In this document: positions 1 to 9,697 of the stretch, in pieces
How positions within the stretch are numbered: position 1 is the stretch's first letter
Layout of the letters: each line of letters starts with the position of its first letter
DNA from: Rachicladosporium sp. CCFEE 5018
Lineage: Eukaryota; Ascomycota; Dothideomycetes; Cladosporiales; Cladosporiaceae
Assembly (NCBI GenBank): GCA_002077045.2
Contig: KZ111140.1
Span: 2,209,732 to 2,273,731 of the forward strand
DNA: 64,000 nucleotides
Reading direction: 5' to 3'
The notes under the pieces: model-generated
Database searches by the model: none
Told to the model about the DNA's origin: nothing
What the model saw: only the letters and a program-made list of their open reading frames with translations
Made by a program: the position numbers and the translations under genes

Positions 1-2708
1 CGGACGCGATCAATGCACTACTATCGGTTCTACGTAGTCCGACAAGTGGCAAGCGAGAAGAAAATGCGCTCGTGGTGTTGCTGCAACTTACGAAAGAGCT
101 CTCAACAGCCCGACTTGCTCGATCACGGCAGAACCTGCAAGCCGCAACGCCTGAGTGCCTTGCGGTAGTTGGACAGCGTTATGTCGCGTATGTCGAACAG
201 TGGCAGCAAGCAGGTGATGTGGGCGAGGCGGCCTTACTGGGCAGTCTCATCTGCATCAAAGTCCTGCGCAGACTGTTGATCACAGGCTTCGAGCATCCGA
301 ATCGAGATGGCGACGTGACTGCACTCTGGCGAATATCATGCCAGAATCTTTCTGTGTGCTTACAATTGAGCGCGCAGCCCAGTCTGGCCAGCACCTACAA
401 GGCGCTGGTAGGTAAGAACATGCTTCAGCTCGGGAAGCTGCACCACGAAATGGCCAAGGATCACCCGGCAGCTTTTGCACTGCTTCCGGACTCTGTGCCA
501 CTTGTGCAGGCATACTGGTCACACATCAAAACGTATGGGCAAGGGTTCGGGACCGCCTCTGCTGTGCTTGGTACTGGCTCTTATGAGCATCACGATGTCG
601 ATGATGGTGACATACTGGGCACCGAGAAGTTCGTCTTGAGGGCCATGTTGGTTGTGAGAGCTTGCGTCAAGATGGTACACAACCCTAGCACCGTCTTCAA
701 GTACCGCCAGCCGGTGGACAAGGAAGAGCGTCAGCAAGCGACAAAGCTGATAAAGCAAGAGTTGCTAAGCCCAACTTTCGTACAGGAGGTGACGGAGGTG
801 GTGATTACAAGCTACTTTGTGATCAGAGAGAGCGACCTCAGAGAGTGGGAAGAGGAAGCCGAAGAGTGGGAGAAACGAGAAATTGGCGATGGCGAAGACT
901 GGGAGTTCAGTGTGCGCTCGTGTGCAGAAAAGCTCTTCCTGGATCTCGCTATCAACTACAAAGACGTACTGGTGCAGCAGTTACTTGCAGTGTTCTGGAC
1001 GGTCGCAACGCCGACCAATGATGACATACTCTTGAAAGACTCGATATACACTGCCATCGGCCTGGCTGCGCCTGTACTACACGATCAGCTGGACTTTGAT
1101 GGCTTCATCCAAAATGTTCTGGTCCAAGAGGTCCAGAAGACTGCGCCAGGATACAGTATCCTGCGACGGCGTGCGTCGATCCTACTCGCCCAGTGGATTA
1201 CAGTCAAGATTAGCACGGACACCCGGCCGCTAGTCTTCCAGATCTACCAGCACTTGCTCACCAAGGCCGGCCAGTCATTGAACGATCAGGTCGTTCGGAT
1301 CACGGCCGGACGGCAACTGAAGAACATCGCTGATGACTGGGAGTTCAGGGCAGAGCAATTCCTCCCCTACGCCGACACCACTCTAAGCCTCCTGATGGAC
1401 CTTGTAGCTGAAGTCGAAAGCACGGAAACGAAGATGGCTCTTCTCAATACCATTTCTGTCATAGTTGAGAGGCTGGAGCATCATATAATACCATTTGCCG
1501 AGCGGATTGTCGGTCTACTTCCACCCCTGTGGGAGCAGTCGGGCGAAGAGCATCTTATGAAGCAAGCCATATTGACCATTCTGGCACGCCTCGTGGCGGC
1601 TATGAAAGCCGAATCTCTCCCATTCCATCCCTTGGTGTTGCCTATCATCGAGGGTGCAATTCAGCCAGGCTCGGAAACCCAGGTCTACCTGCTGGAAGAC
1701 GCCATGGACTTATGGAGTAATATTCTCGTCCAAACACCGTCAACAGCGGCGTCGCCCGAGCTGCTCACACTATCGCAGTACCTCTCTTCCATCTTTGAGC
1801 TTGGCTCAGAGAACTTGCGTAAAGGGATCGAAATCGCCGAGTCTTATGTCCTGCTAGCGCCTTCGCATATGCTGACAAACGATGTACACCGACAGACTGT
1901 CACTTCACTTACTGCCCTTATTGGCTCATTGCGACCTGATGCCAATGGCCTCGTATGTTCGCTGCTCGAGACCACCATACAAGCAGCGGGGAGCCTAGGT
2001 GGAGCGGCCGCAGTACGTCAGGTGATGTCCGACTACTGCGAGCTCGGTCTCATGAAGAAGCTTCTGGCCGGACTGCGCAGCAGCTACGTAGCGCACTGCA
2101 CGAGCGGTCCACTCGCGAAGGAGCCTCCGGTGGATGGTATTGTAGAGACTGACTACTTCAACATTCTTGCGCGTCTTGTTCTGAGCTCGAGCGAGACGTT
2201 CTGCCAAGGTCTGATAGCGTCTGCGCCGAAAGACTCGCCCGGCAATGCAGATCTGGACTACACTTTCACTTGGCTACTCGAAGAATGGTTCTCACATTTT
2301 GAGAATATCGGCGATCCTGCACGGCGGAAGCTCATGGCTCTCGCTCTGACAAAGCTTCTCGATACCAGGTCACCACAACTCCTGCAGAGACTACAATCTC
2401 TGATGACAGTCTGGACAGATGTCATCACCGAACTGCACGACGAAGATGCCGGCCCGATGAGCGATTCACTAGTTCGTCGTGTTGATCGGGCGGAACCTGT
2501 AGCAGGCGTGGAGGGTCCGGAAGCGCCAGAGGACACGAGACGCAGGGACATGGCGAACAGGGACCCAGTGCACGCTGTGAGTCTGCCAGAATTTGTCAAG
2601 TCGCAACTTGGGGCGGTAGTCGCGGACAACGCGAACTTCCAGCAAGAGTGGCTTGTAAACGTGGACCAGGACATTGTCGGGGCATTCGGGAAGCTTGGGA
2701 TCATGTGA
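1..2708 (+). CDS. KAP120: Importin-beta family nuclear transport receptor, Kap120/importin-11 type (5' partial)
   Basis: The reading frame is open from base 3 to the TGA at 2706-2708, giving about 901 residues. The true start lies upstream of the window; yeast Kap120 is a little over 1000 residues, so roughly the first tenth is missing. The early segment with LTKELSTARL, followed by a long all-helical protein, matches the Kap120/importin-11 branch of the beta-karyopherins. These are HEAT-repeat receptors that carry cargo through nuclear pores under RanGTP control (family knowledge). An acidic WEEEAEEWEKRE stretch sits near residue 280 of the visible part. No intron is needed in this portion. 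It converges on the glycine-zipper gene, with about 490 bases between the two stop codons. The family call is firm; the exact orthologue is a little less so. Confidence 0.85.
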   Translation, partial: DAINALLSVLRSPTSGKREENALVVLLQLTKELSTARLARSRQNLQAATPECLAVVGQRYVAYVEQWQQAGDVGEAALLGSLICIKVLRRLLITGFEHPNRDGDVTALWRISCQNLSVCLQLSAQPSLASTYKALVGKNMLQLGKLHHEMAKDHPAAFALLPDSVPLVQAYWSHIKTYGQGFGTASAVLGTGSYEHHDVDDGDILGTEKFVLRAMLVVRACVKMVHNPSTVFKYRQPVDKEERQQATKLIKQELLSPTFVQEVTEVVITSYFVIRESDLREWEEEAEEWEKREIGDGEDWEFSVRSCAEKLFLDLAINYKDVLVQQLLAVFWTVATPTNDDILLKDSIYTAIGLAAPVLHDQLDFDGFIQNVLVQEVQKTAPGYSILRRRASILLAQWITVKISTDTRPLVFQIYQHLLTKAGQSLNDQVVRITAGRQLKNIADDWEFRAEQFLPYADTTLSLLMDLVAEVESTETKMALLNTISVIVERLEHHIIPFAERIVGLLPPLWEQSGEEHLMKQAILTILARLVAAMKAESLPFHPLVLPIIEGAIQPGSETQVYLLEDAMDLWSNILVQTPSTAASPELLTLSQYLSSIFELGSENLRKGIEIAESYVLLAPSHMLTNDVHRQTVTSLTALIGSLRPDANGLVCSLLETTIQAAGSLGGAAAVRQVMSDYCELGLMKKLLAGLRSSYVAHCTSGPLAKEPPVDGIVETDYFNILARLVLSSSETFCQGLIASAPKDSPGNADLDYTFTWLLEEWFSHFENIGDPARRKLMALALTKLLDTRSPQLLQRLQSLMTVWTDVITELHDEDAGPMSDSLVRRVDRAEPVAGVEGPEAPEDTRRRDMANRDPVHAVSLPEFVKSQLGAVVADNANFQQEWLVNVDQDIVGAFGKLGIM

Positions 2709-3200
2709 ACCTCAGCGGCACGCAACGCGGAGTCCAGCTGCAATGGCCACAATATCAACGCCAACAGCGAGCAGTCAATAGACGCAAAGATGCACCCGCT
2801 TCTCAGGAAGCGGAAGATCGAAATCGCGCTCCTATCGACCCAGCTAAGACCGGGATCCGCTGTACTCCTAATTCCAGGAGAGGCTAGATGAAAGGGAAGA
2901 CCGCACGAAATCCGTGTCTGTGTTTCACTTATGCTGCATGCTGGACACGCTCTGCTGAGCATCGCCATGCATTCACACGAGGAGATTGCAGTCCTCCGGG
3001 AAGCTGCGGTAGGTCTGAGCATTGTATTACTGATCGATGCTTCTAAGGATCATCTCTCTGCCCTCATGCTGTCAAAAGCACAACGCTATTCAAAGGAGTC
3101 GCACTCATCATCAAATCATTCCGCTCATTCCCAATCCGCCGGATCCAAGCACTCGTATTGCAAATCATCACATCATACTGCCCTTCAATGCGCACTTCGC
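2709..3200. other. Intergenic region between convergent genes
   Basis: This stretch separates the stop codon of KAP120 (plus) from that of the glycine-zipper gene (minus). It should hold both 3' UTRs. The short ORFs crossing it lack family features and overlap each other on both strands, so I see no gene here. Confidence 0.5.
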
Positions 3201-4388
3201 CTACCTCCCGCGACTCCGATCCCGATCTCTCCCCTCGTACCTCTCCTCATACCGCTGCCCTCCTCCCCGATCCCTCTTCTCATGCCTACTCTCCTGCCAC
3301 TTGTTCTCTGCCCAATTCGCTCCCAAACCCCCAACGATTCCCCCAAGAGCCATATCTCGCCTCTTGTCCTTCTTGCCTCCACTGATCTCCTTCCCGATCA
3401 GCCCTCCAATCACGGCGCCTGCAATCGCCACGCCAGCACCTCGCAGCGAGGTGTCGAAATTTTCGTCGACCTTTTCTTTGATATCGCCTAGCGGGCCTTC
3501 GCGCGAGCGAGACCTAGAGCGCGATCTGGAACGCGAGTCTGAGCGAGATCTGGAGCGATTTCGTCGAGAGTGGCGGGACTTGGAGCGGTGGCCGGAGCCG
3601 TTGCGGAGGGCTACTGCGCCGGCGCCTGCTCCAGCGGCCCAAGGATCACCAAGACGCTCGTTGCCACGAGTTTCCCAGTCGCGGGGAGGCTGCGAACTTG
3701 TCAGTATGGTTTCGACTTGGTATCTATATCTCTAGTACTTACGCCTCGGTACCGCTCAGTCTCGACGATCTCACGGTCATACTCACGCCCAGTCGCAGGA
3801 TCATAGCCACGGCCATTAGACTTCACGCCTCTTCCGCTACGCTCATCATAGTCGCTATCGTCATCATCGTACCTGCCACGCGAGTGCGAGTAGCGGCCAC
3901 CGCCGTTTGCGTGCGACATCTTCGTGCCTCTGGACTGACGACTGCGTGTGCTGCCGACAATAGAAGGGTGCGGTCTGCGCTTTGGGTCGTCGCGTTCGTC
4001 TTCGTAAGCTCTGATTACCCGTTCGCTAGTCTGGCTTTGAACTTCGAGCTCTCGATCGCTATATGGATCGTAGTCTCTGTCGTTCGGATCGCGCTCAGGG
4101 CTTGGGAGAGTATTGCGATGGCGATTAGACTTCTGACGAGGCCTGTCGTTCTCTCTGCTATCTCTCCGGTCGTTGCCGCGTTCTTTGGCTTGGTCCTGCT
4201 TCAGTTGTTCCTTCTGCTTGCCAGTGAGTCTGTCGTAATGCCCGCCTACTTTGTCGATAGCCTTATCGAAGTGCTTGGACGAAGTTCCGCGATCTAATGA
4301 TTCAAGTGCAAGTTCAAGTCCGTCTTCCTGACGCCTCTTGTGTCAGATTTTATGAGGATGGATCGAGTAGTTCTGTCAGGCTCACCAT
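3201..4388 (-). CDS. Charged RS/DR-rich protein with C-terminal glycine-zipper segment, copy 1
   Basis: Proposed exons on the minus strand are 4388-4386 (the ATG alone), 4336-3743 and 3689-3201, giving 361 residues. The 49-base first intron starts GTGAGC, has CTGAC near its end and closes with AAG. The 53-base second intron runs GTAAGT to GCAG. The N-terminal part is hydrophilic and rich in Arg, Asp and Ser. The middle carries RSRSRS-type repeats. The C-terminal part has two Gly-rich helices (AIAGAVIGGLIGKEI and ALGGIVGGLGAN) of the glycine-zipper kind seen in fungal proteins of unknown function. Membrane association is possible but unproven. Its 5' end is repeated at 13022-13178. The ATG-only first exon is a model, supported by reading frame and splice motifs. 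Confidence 0.6.
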
Positions 4389-4400
4389 GCGATAGAGGCA

Positions 4401-4421
4401 ACCAGAGTTCGGAACTCTGGT
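4401..4421. promoter_or_regulatory. Perfect 10-bp inverted repeat just upstream of the glycine-zipper start
   Basis: The arms ACCAGAGTTC and GAACTCTGGT are separated by one base. The element lies 12 bases upstream of the proposed ATG on the minus strand, so it would fall in the 5' UTR or core promoter. The same 21 bases are intact in the second copy at 13191-13211. It could be a dimeric transcription-factor site or an RNA hairpin; neither is shown. Confidence 0.5.
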
Positions 4422-5119
4422 GAGGCCCCAAGCCGGCAGGCGGATCTTATACCGAGTCCGATGACGCGAGGCGCAGCACACAACTTTACTATGCTAAGGT
4501 TCTGCGCCCGGATGCTGGCTGCGTAGGGATGCAGGGCTGACAAAGGTGGTGTGCTGATTATTGATGGGAGAAAGTGATGGGAGCTGTCGTCTCACCGGAG
4601 GTAATGAGGCTGCGTTTTCTCCTCTGTCGGTGGAATGGCGGGCGTCTGGCTAGTAGCTTCTACTCAATCACTGTCAGGCACGTTGCCGTCGCCTAACCGC
4701 CAGCCATCGCCCTTCCACTGTGTCTTGGCGGGCATGTCATCTTGCAGCAGCGCTGATTTGTGCGCCCACGTGGAGCGTGCACGGCGCGGGGCACTCATCT
4801 CACAGCCCTGTAGCTTTTTGCACGGAGGCGGGGTGGTGGTGGCAGTGATGGATCGTCCGGTGAGAAGGTAGGCCTGCAGGTGTTCTAGGGAAGGTGCGAT
4901 GGACATCGTACTTCCCTCACAACATCAGGTTGGCGATGGGAACGAGTCATTACACGATCTTTCGTATGGCACGGCGCAATTGTCAGAAACCATGCTGGAC
5001 CGCTGTCGATGCAAACAATTGTTGAGCGCTCCATCCAATGTATGATCTATCAAGGATGTCTCTCACCGACATTATGTCGAAAATGCTGCAGGTGTTCAGT
5101 GCCACGCCCATACCACCTA
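4422..5119. other. Intergenic, upstream of the glycine-zipper gene and downstream of the Rossmann gene
   Basis: About 700 bases without a convincing gene. Overlapping 70-80 codon frames exist on both strands but are not preserved with a coding pattern in the second copy (13212-13911). The region probably contains the glycine-zipper promoter and the 3' UTR of the next gene. Confidence 0.45.
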
Positions 5120-5833
5120 CTACGCTCCCAATTCCTTGAGCTTCGCATTCCTGATTAGTCTCCCCTGAGCCTCCACACCCTTACCCTCTCGAAGCGGACT
5201 ACCGTCGCCCATCACCAACTTCAGATACGCTTTCGCGAGCACATCCGTCGTGATAACAAACGAAGGCGCCACGACCTTCAACACAGCTCCAATTCCCCTC
5301 GCCACCCGGTCCATCAGCCCCGGTTGCCTCTCCATCAGCCCCTTCCCCTGATCGTCAATTGCCGCAGGCCTCACGTTAAAGATCTTTAGCCCTGGCAGGT
5401 TCAACTCCAGGAGAGCCTTCTCGGTCCTCCCTTTGACTCGCGCGAACAGCTGCCCCTTTCCCTCCATACTCGCGCCTTCGCCGGACATGAACACGAAGTT
5501 GAAGTCCCCGCCGTCGTTCAACCCAGCGAAAGCCTTCGCAGCAGCGAGCGTGTAGTCGTACGTGATCCGTGTGTAGTCGGCTTCGTTCATGCCTACTGCG
5601 CTAATGCCGAGTGCCCATACGCAGCCTTTGGCGCCTTTGAGCTGCGCGAGGGTGTCTGGCGGATATGAGGCGAAGTCATCCTGTACGATGACATTGGCCT
5701 TCGTGTGTCCTTCAGCGAGTTTCACACGGCGGCGGGAGAGGACTGAGATGCGGCTGATTGATGGAGAGGCCAAGGCATGTTGGAGAATGGCGGATCCCGC
5801 CTTGCCTGTGGCGCCGGAGAGGATAATGTGCAT
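5120..5833 (-). CDS. NAD(P)-binding Rossmann-fold (atypical SDR/NmrA-like) protein, copy 1
   Basis: A single-exon protein of 237 residues. It begins MHIILSGATGKAGSAIL, whose GATGKAG is the glycine-rich dinucleotide-binding loop at the first beta strand. Further on, CVWALGISAVGMNEADYTRITYDY resembles the SDR/epimerase region with its YxxxK-like segment, and an NVRPAAIDDQ stretch follows. It most resembles small atypical SDRs of the NmrA/HIM1 kind, which act as oxidoreductases or redox sensors. The substrate is unknown. The start is set by comparison: the frame upstream of this ATG differs between the two copies, while everything after it aligns. The copy at 13912-14625 is closely similar except for a divergent central patch. 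Confidence 0.75.
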   Translation of the reverse strand: MHIILSGATGKAGSAILQHALASPSISRISVLSRRRVKLAEGHTKANVIVQDDFASYPPDTLAQLKGAKGCVWALGISAVGMNEADYTRITYDYTLAAAKAFAGLNDGGDFNFVFMSGEGASMEGKGQLFARVKGRTEKALLELNLPGLKIFNVRPAAIDDQGKGLMERQPGLMDRVARGIGAVLKVVAPSFVITTDVLAKAYLKLVMGDGSPLREGKGVEAQGRLIRNAKLKELGA

Positions 5834-6305
5834 GACTAGAGTTTGGGAGCAGTTCACACTGGAGGCGCGTTTCCCGCCATCATCCGGCCTGCGTCTGATG
5901 AAGACTACACTACGAGTGTAGCGCGACGTACCCGGCTATATATGCGGACGCATGTCTTATTAGGCAACATCAGCGTCGCAGGAACGGAGATGAGTGATGT
6001 TCTGACCTCCGTCAGCCGCAGCTGTTGAATCGCCAATTACCGCGACTCTGACTTGTCTACAACCCTGGCATCTTTTCTCTTCGAAACGTCTAGGCATCCT
6101 TGAGCTACTGCCATCCTTACTGCGAGTGTCATGGAACAAATCCGATGCTGATGGCAAAATGATCAGCGAGAGCTAAGTACTTCGCGATAACCCCTTGCTC
6201 TCTATGATATTTGACTGTGCCACACTTTACTATGATGCACACAACACCTGCTTAGGCAAGGCATTTGTCTTGTCGAGAGTTTCATACCATCAAACCAGTG
6301 AAACC
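5834..6305. other. Intergenic between Rossmann and HAD genes
   Basis: No gene is seen. It should include the promoter of the Rossmann gene and the 3' UTR of the HAD gene. The matching stretch 14626-15106 is recognisably related but clearly more different than the flanking coding sequence, with small indels. Confidence 0.45.
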
Positions 6306-7073
6306 CTACCCCAAAGCCTTCTCAACGATATCCGCCAGCTCCCCCAATGAATGCGTACTCAACTTATACTTATACTCCGTCTGCATATCCTCAGCAGTCC
6401 TACCCCATTTCTCCACAATCCCATACCGATCAACCCACACACTCTGCAGCCCCACCTCCCTCGCAGGCTCCTGATCATGGAAAATGCTCTGAGCGACATG
6501 CAGCAGCTCGCCCTTCTCGGCACCGAATTCTGATTCGACGTGCTCGAGCAGGTAATGGAAGTTCTTCAAATCGGGCTTGTATGACCCGATGTCTTCGGCT
6601 ATGTACCAAGCGTCGAATTTGCAACCTTTGAGTGGACCGGAGAGCGTGCCGTTGAAGGACTCGTGGTCGACGTTCGAGATTGGGATGAGCTTGTAGTGCT
6701 TTGCTAGTCGTTGGATGGCGTCCACGGTGTCTTCGAAAGCTGGGTAAGATCCGATGGTACTGCCGTGCTTGATTGCGGCTTCTTCGACTTGCTGTTGAGT
6801 CAGCTTGCCCGTCGCCACCAAGTTCAATGCAGTAGCATAGCGGCGAAGTCCCTCGGCGTTGATATCCGATTTCTTCATCATCGGATGTTCGCGCTCCACC
6901 GGGGTCGTGTGGAAGTATAGCCTTTCGAGCAGCTTATCGTCGTTCTCGGGTAGATATGGACCGAGCGCAGTGTTCCGAGAAGATACTCTCATGCCGCCAT
7001 TCCAGTCGATCAATGTGCCGTAAATGTCAAAGGAGAGAGCTTTGAGCTGACGCCATGGAATGTCGAACGCCAT
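6306..7073 (-). CDS. HAD-superfamily hydrolase, 2-haloacid dehalogenase-like, copy 1
   Basis: Single exon, 255 residues from the ATG at 7073. An in-frame extension upstream has no ATG. Motif I, LSFDIYGTLIDW, contains the nucleophilic Asp (DxYGT), typical of type II L-2-haloacid dehalogenase-like HAD proteins. PISNVDHES is motif II with Ser/Asn. The Lys of SYKPDLKNF fits motif III, and the HVAQSIFHDQEPAREVGL stretch fits motif IV. Members hydrolyse C-halogen or phosphate bonds through an aspartyl-ester intermediate, but the substrate cannot be told from sequence. A second copy lies at 15107-15874. The C-terminal third differs much more between copies than the N-terminal part. Confidence 0.85.
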   Translation of the reverse strand: MAFDIPWRQLKALSFDIYGTLIDWNGGMRVSSRNTALGPYLPENDDKLLERLYFHTTPVEREHPMMKKSDINAEGLRRYATALNLVATGKLTQQQVEEAAIKHGSTIGSYPAFEDTVDAIQRLAKHYKLIPISNVDHESFNGTLSGPLKGCKFDAWYIAEDIGSYKPDLKNFHYLLEHVESEFGAEKGELLHVAQSIFHDQEPAREVGLQSVWVDRYGIVEKWGRTAEDMQTEYKYKLSTHSLGELADIVEKALG

Positions 7074-7749
7074 AATCGCGATCTCAGGCGTGCGGAAAAT
7101 GGCAAAGTGAGCAGTCTGATTGATCACGGCGCTATGGTGGAAGTTGCAGTGAGGAATAGATAGTTGCAGAAAAAGGAGAGGAATGGAATGTCAGATATAT
7201 TCTTCATGTGCCTTGAGGCAGTGGCGCGCCCTTTCACATCATGTAGCAAAGTGGACTACGTTCGGCAGTATCACAGACAGAGAAGCGCGCCAACTTGTAA
7301 CGGCTCCGACATGATTGCATCCGTTATCTTCGTGCTGCTAAGAGCGGGTTTTTTGAAAGTGTTGCATGATGTGTAGGAAGGAGAAACATATACCAAGGAA
7401 GAGTAAGATCGCACCTTCTGCCATGCTGAGACTTACAATTGTCGTGCCTCATCGTTCACCAATCGTCCCTTTCCCTTTCTTCCGCGTGCTGAGTGGGCCA
7501 TATAGTCTCCAAGGTCCGAGGAGAGCACAGGTATGTCTCACTGGCAGCTAATTGCATCCCCCCACTTCCGCAACGATTCATACACGAGCATAGCATAGCT
7601 CTAAAAACCAAGCGAGAGACAGCGGGTTGTTGATCACACCCATTGATATTCCCATGGGTATCGTAACGACCAGCCCCAACTCCGCGCTAAGTAATGAGTG
7701 AAGCTGCGTTGTAGTGATGTCCAACTCCACTTCCATCAGTGGACTTGCC
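7074..7749. other. Intergenic between HAD and coiled-coil genes
   Basis: This stretch holds the HAD promoter and the 3' UTR of the coiled-coil gene. A 75-codon minus-strand frame at 7578-7805 overlaps the end of the coiled-coil CDS in another frame. Its encoded residues change freely in the second copy, so I do not call it a gene. Confidence 0.45.
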
Positions 7750-9657
7750 TCACTCCACCATCTCATCTTCCTCCAAAGCCGCCCTAGTTTCGTCCTTGGT
7801 CGCAATGCAGGTTGCCACCCATACGACCCAATTCCTCAACTTCGTTCGTATCGTCCCCTGAAACCGTCCACGCAATAAAATCTCCACCCAGCTCATCAGT
7901 CGATCCAATGTACTCATTCCTCCCTTTCCGAAAACACCCTTCAATGTCGGCGATCCGGTCCTCAGGCCCAAACTACCCTTTGCCGGCGTCTTGTTCAACC
8001 CTTCCATCTTCCCTTCCTCGAGTGCGACAGCTTGTGTCTCGTCGTCGTCCACGCTGCGGACGGTCTGCGAATCGTTCCACTCTCCTTCTCCCTCCTCGCC
8101 TTCCTCGAGCGATAGGCGGATCGCCTCGCTGTCCTCGGTTCTAACATAGGATGCGCAAGCTTGTAGTTCTTCAAGTAGATTCTTGGTATTTCTGATCGAG
8201 CCACCGGTGGTAGGCGTAGCGCGTGAGGCAGATGACATGTTGCTAACACGGCGCATGGTACTGTCGTGGAGCGGGCTGCGCTTGCTATCGATGGCGCTGA
8301 GGTTTGCCTGTGTAAAACGGTCGATCATGGTGCTTGCGCGGCGACGGGTGCTCAAGTCGTCGCTGCGCCGGCGATCAGTATGTTCAGCCCAGAAGGGAAA
8401 CTGCGTTGGTGTGTTGTGGTGCTCGAAAGCTGGCGCAGTGGCGGGCACGTCGTCGAAAAACGAGTTCGTTGATGAGGTTGATGGCAGAATGAGCGGACGT
8501 GGTCCCATGCTGCCAGCGCCAAAGCGACGCATGCGGCGATGCGGGCGGTATGCGCTGGAGGGAGTGTTTGTCAGATCATCGTTATGGTGATCCGAGTCGA
8601 TCACTGTGGTGTGGTCGAGACTCCAATCGGGCATGTTAACTGCGGGTGATGCGACTGGTCGGCGTTCTGGGGAGGAGAGCAGATTACCGGTGGTCGGAAA
8701 GCGTGGCAGCATGCTTCTTGGCCGGACGTGTCCGCGTGACTGCCTTGACGGCGACTCGCAGATGTCGGTACTTGTGACCGAGCCGAAGAGGTCGGTGATG
8801 ATCTCTAACCGTTTCGTGACATGAGCGTTGGTCGCTTCGAGTGCAATGATCGTTTGCTGCGCCGTGTCAAGTGCAACAGCGTCTTGGGATTGTGCAAGAA
8901 GAGTCTCGGCTTGTTGCGTGCGAAGTTCGGCGGCCTTGACTCTGGCCTCGCACTTTGCGATGGCGTCCTCCTTTTGGGCCTGCGACACATTGTCAGCTGG
9001 ATGAATTGACGTGATGCTCAGCGGCCGCCAGCAACTCACCTCGACCTCCTCAATCGCTCTCTGCAGTTGTACAGTCTGCTTCTGTTCAAGCAGCTCTTCC
9101 ACGAAACGAAGCTTAGTCGTCACGCGGTTAATCTCGTCCTTGAGGTCCTTCTTCTCAAGGTTGTGGTCGTCGACTTTCTCTTGGATACGCTCATCATAGC
9201 GATCCTCCCAGTCTTTGACACAGAGTTCCAGGTTCTTGGACTTCTGAAGTGCAGCCACCAGCCGGCGGCCGTTTTGCCGGCTGACGGTCGACGATGTCGC
9301 CGCCGCCAGTTTGGTCTGCGCGGCCTCTAGCTCGGCCTCAAGGTGGTCGATCCAGAGCAGGCGTTCGTCGCCGCTGAGGGATCTTCGGGAGGGGCGGGAG
9401 ATGGTAGGTGTGGGGTGTCGTCTGCGCGAGCTCGACATTACCCTTGGCTTGGGCTTGTTGTTTGGCTTCGACTCAAAGACTTCTTCGTTGTCGGCATTGA
9501 TTGTTGATTGGACGACTTGATTCTCTTTGTCTGATGTGTCTCCCGGGTCTGCTGTGGTAGTAGCTAGGCCTGGGTAGACTTGTGTGACTTGTAGTCGTGC
9601 CCTTCGTACAGCAAGGCGGTGCTCGTTGCTGGTCGGCGTCCGGGCTGGACTTACCAT
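7750..9657 (-). CDS. Coiled-coil protein of unknown function, copy 1
   Basis: Two exons, 9657-9040 and 8979-7750, join to give 615 residues. The N-terminal 120 residues are disordered and basic. Residues about 130-290 are strongly coiled-coil (WIDHLEAELEAAQTKL, then ERIQEKVDDHNLEKKDLKDE and RTQQAETLLAQ). The middle is Ser/Pro/Arg-rich. The C-terminus has an acidic EEGEEGEGEW stretch and a short amphipathic region (DRLMSWVEILLRGR, NWVVWVATCIA) that may contact a membrane. The 60-base intron (GTGAGT to CGCAG) is a multiple of three and free of stops in this copy, so retention would add 20 residues. I do not recognise the family; cytoskeletal or kinetochore scaffolds look like this. Confidence 0.75.
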   Translation of the reverse strand: MVSPARTPTSNEHRLAVRRARLQVTQVYPGLATTTADPGDTSDKENQVVQSTINADNEEVFESKPNNKPKPRVMSSSRRRHPTPTISRPSRRSLSGDERLLWIDHLEAELEAAQTKLAAATSSTVSRQNGRRLVAALQKSKNLELCVKDWEDRYDERIQEKVDDHNLEKKDLKDEINRVTTKLRFVEELLEQKQTVQLQRAIEEVEVSCWRPLSITSIHPADNVSQAQKEDAIAKCEARVKAAELRTQQAETLLAQSQDAVALDTAQQTIIALEATNAHVTKRLEIITDLFGSVTSTDICESPSRQSRGHVRPRSMLPRFPTTGNLLSSPERRPVASPAVNMPDWSLDHTTVIDSDHHNDDLTNTPSSAYRPHRRMRRFGAGSMGPRPLILPSTSSTNSFFDDVPATAPAFEHHNTPTQFPFWAEHTDRRRSDDLSTRRRASTMIDRFTQANLSAIDSKRSPLHDSTMRRVSNMSSASRATPTTGGSIRNTKNLLEELQACASYVRTEDSEAIRLSLEEGEEGEGEWNDSQTVRSVDDDETQAVALEEGKMEGLNKTPAKGSLGLRTGSPTLKGVFGKGGMSTLDRLMSWVEILLRGRFQGTIRTKLRNWVVWVATCIATKDETRAALEEDEMVE

Positions 9658-9697
9658 GATTCAGGTGGCGACTTTTGTCGTGGCTGATGTTCTTGCA

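Noticed and set aside
2258..3022. 254-codon minus-strand ORF overlapping the 3' end of KAP120
   Set aside because: It lies antisense to a well-supported karyopherin frame, has Ser/Arg/Cys-rich composition typical of shadow frames, and shows no domain.
4664..4906. 80-codon minus-strand ORF in the glycine-zipper/Rossmann intergenic region
   Set aside because: In the second copy the frame is altered by indels (13540-13580), and it has no features.
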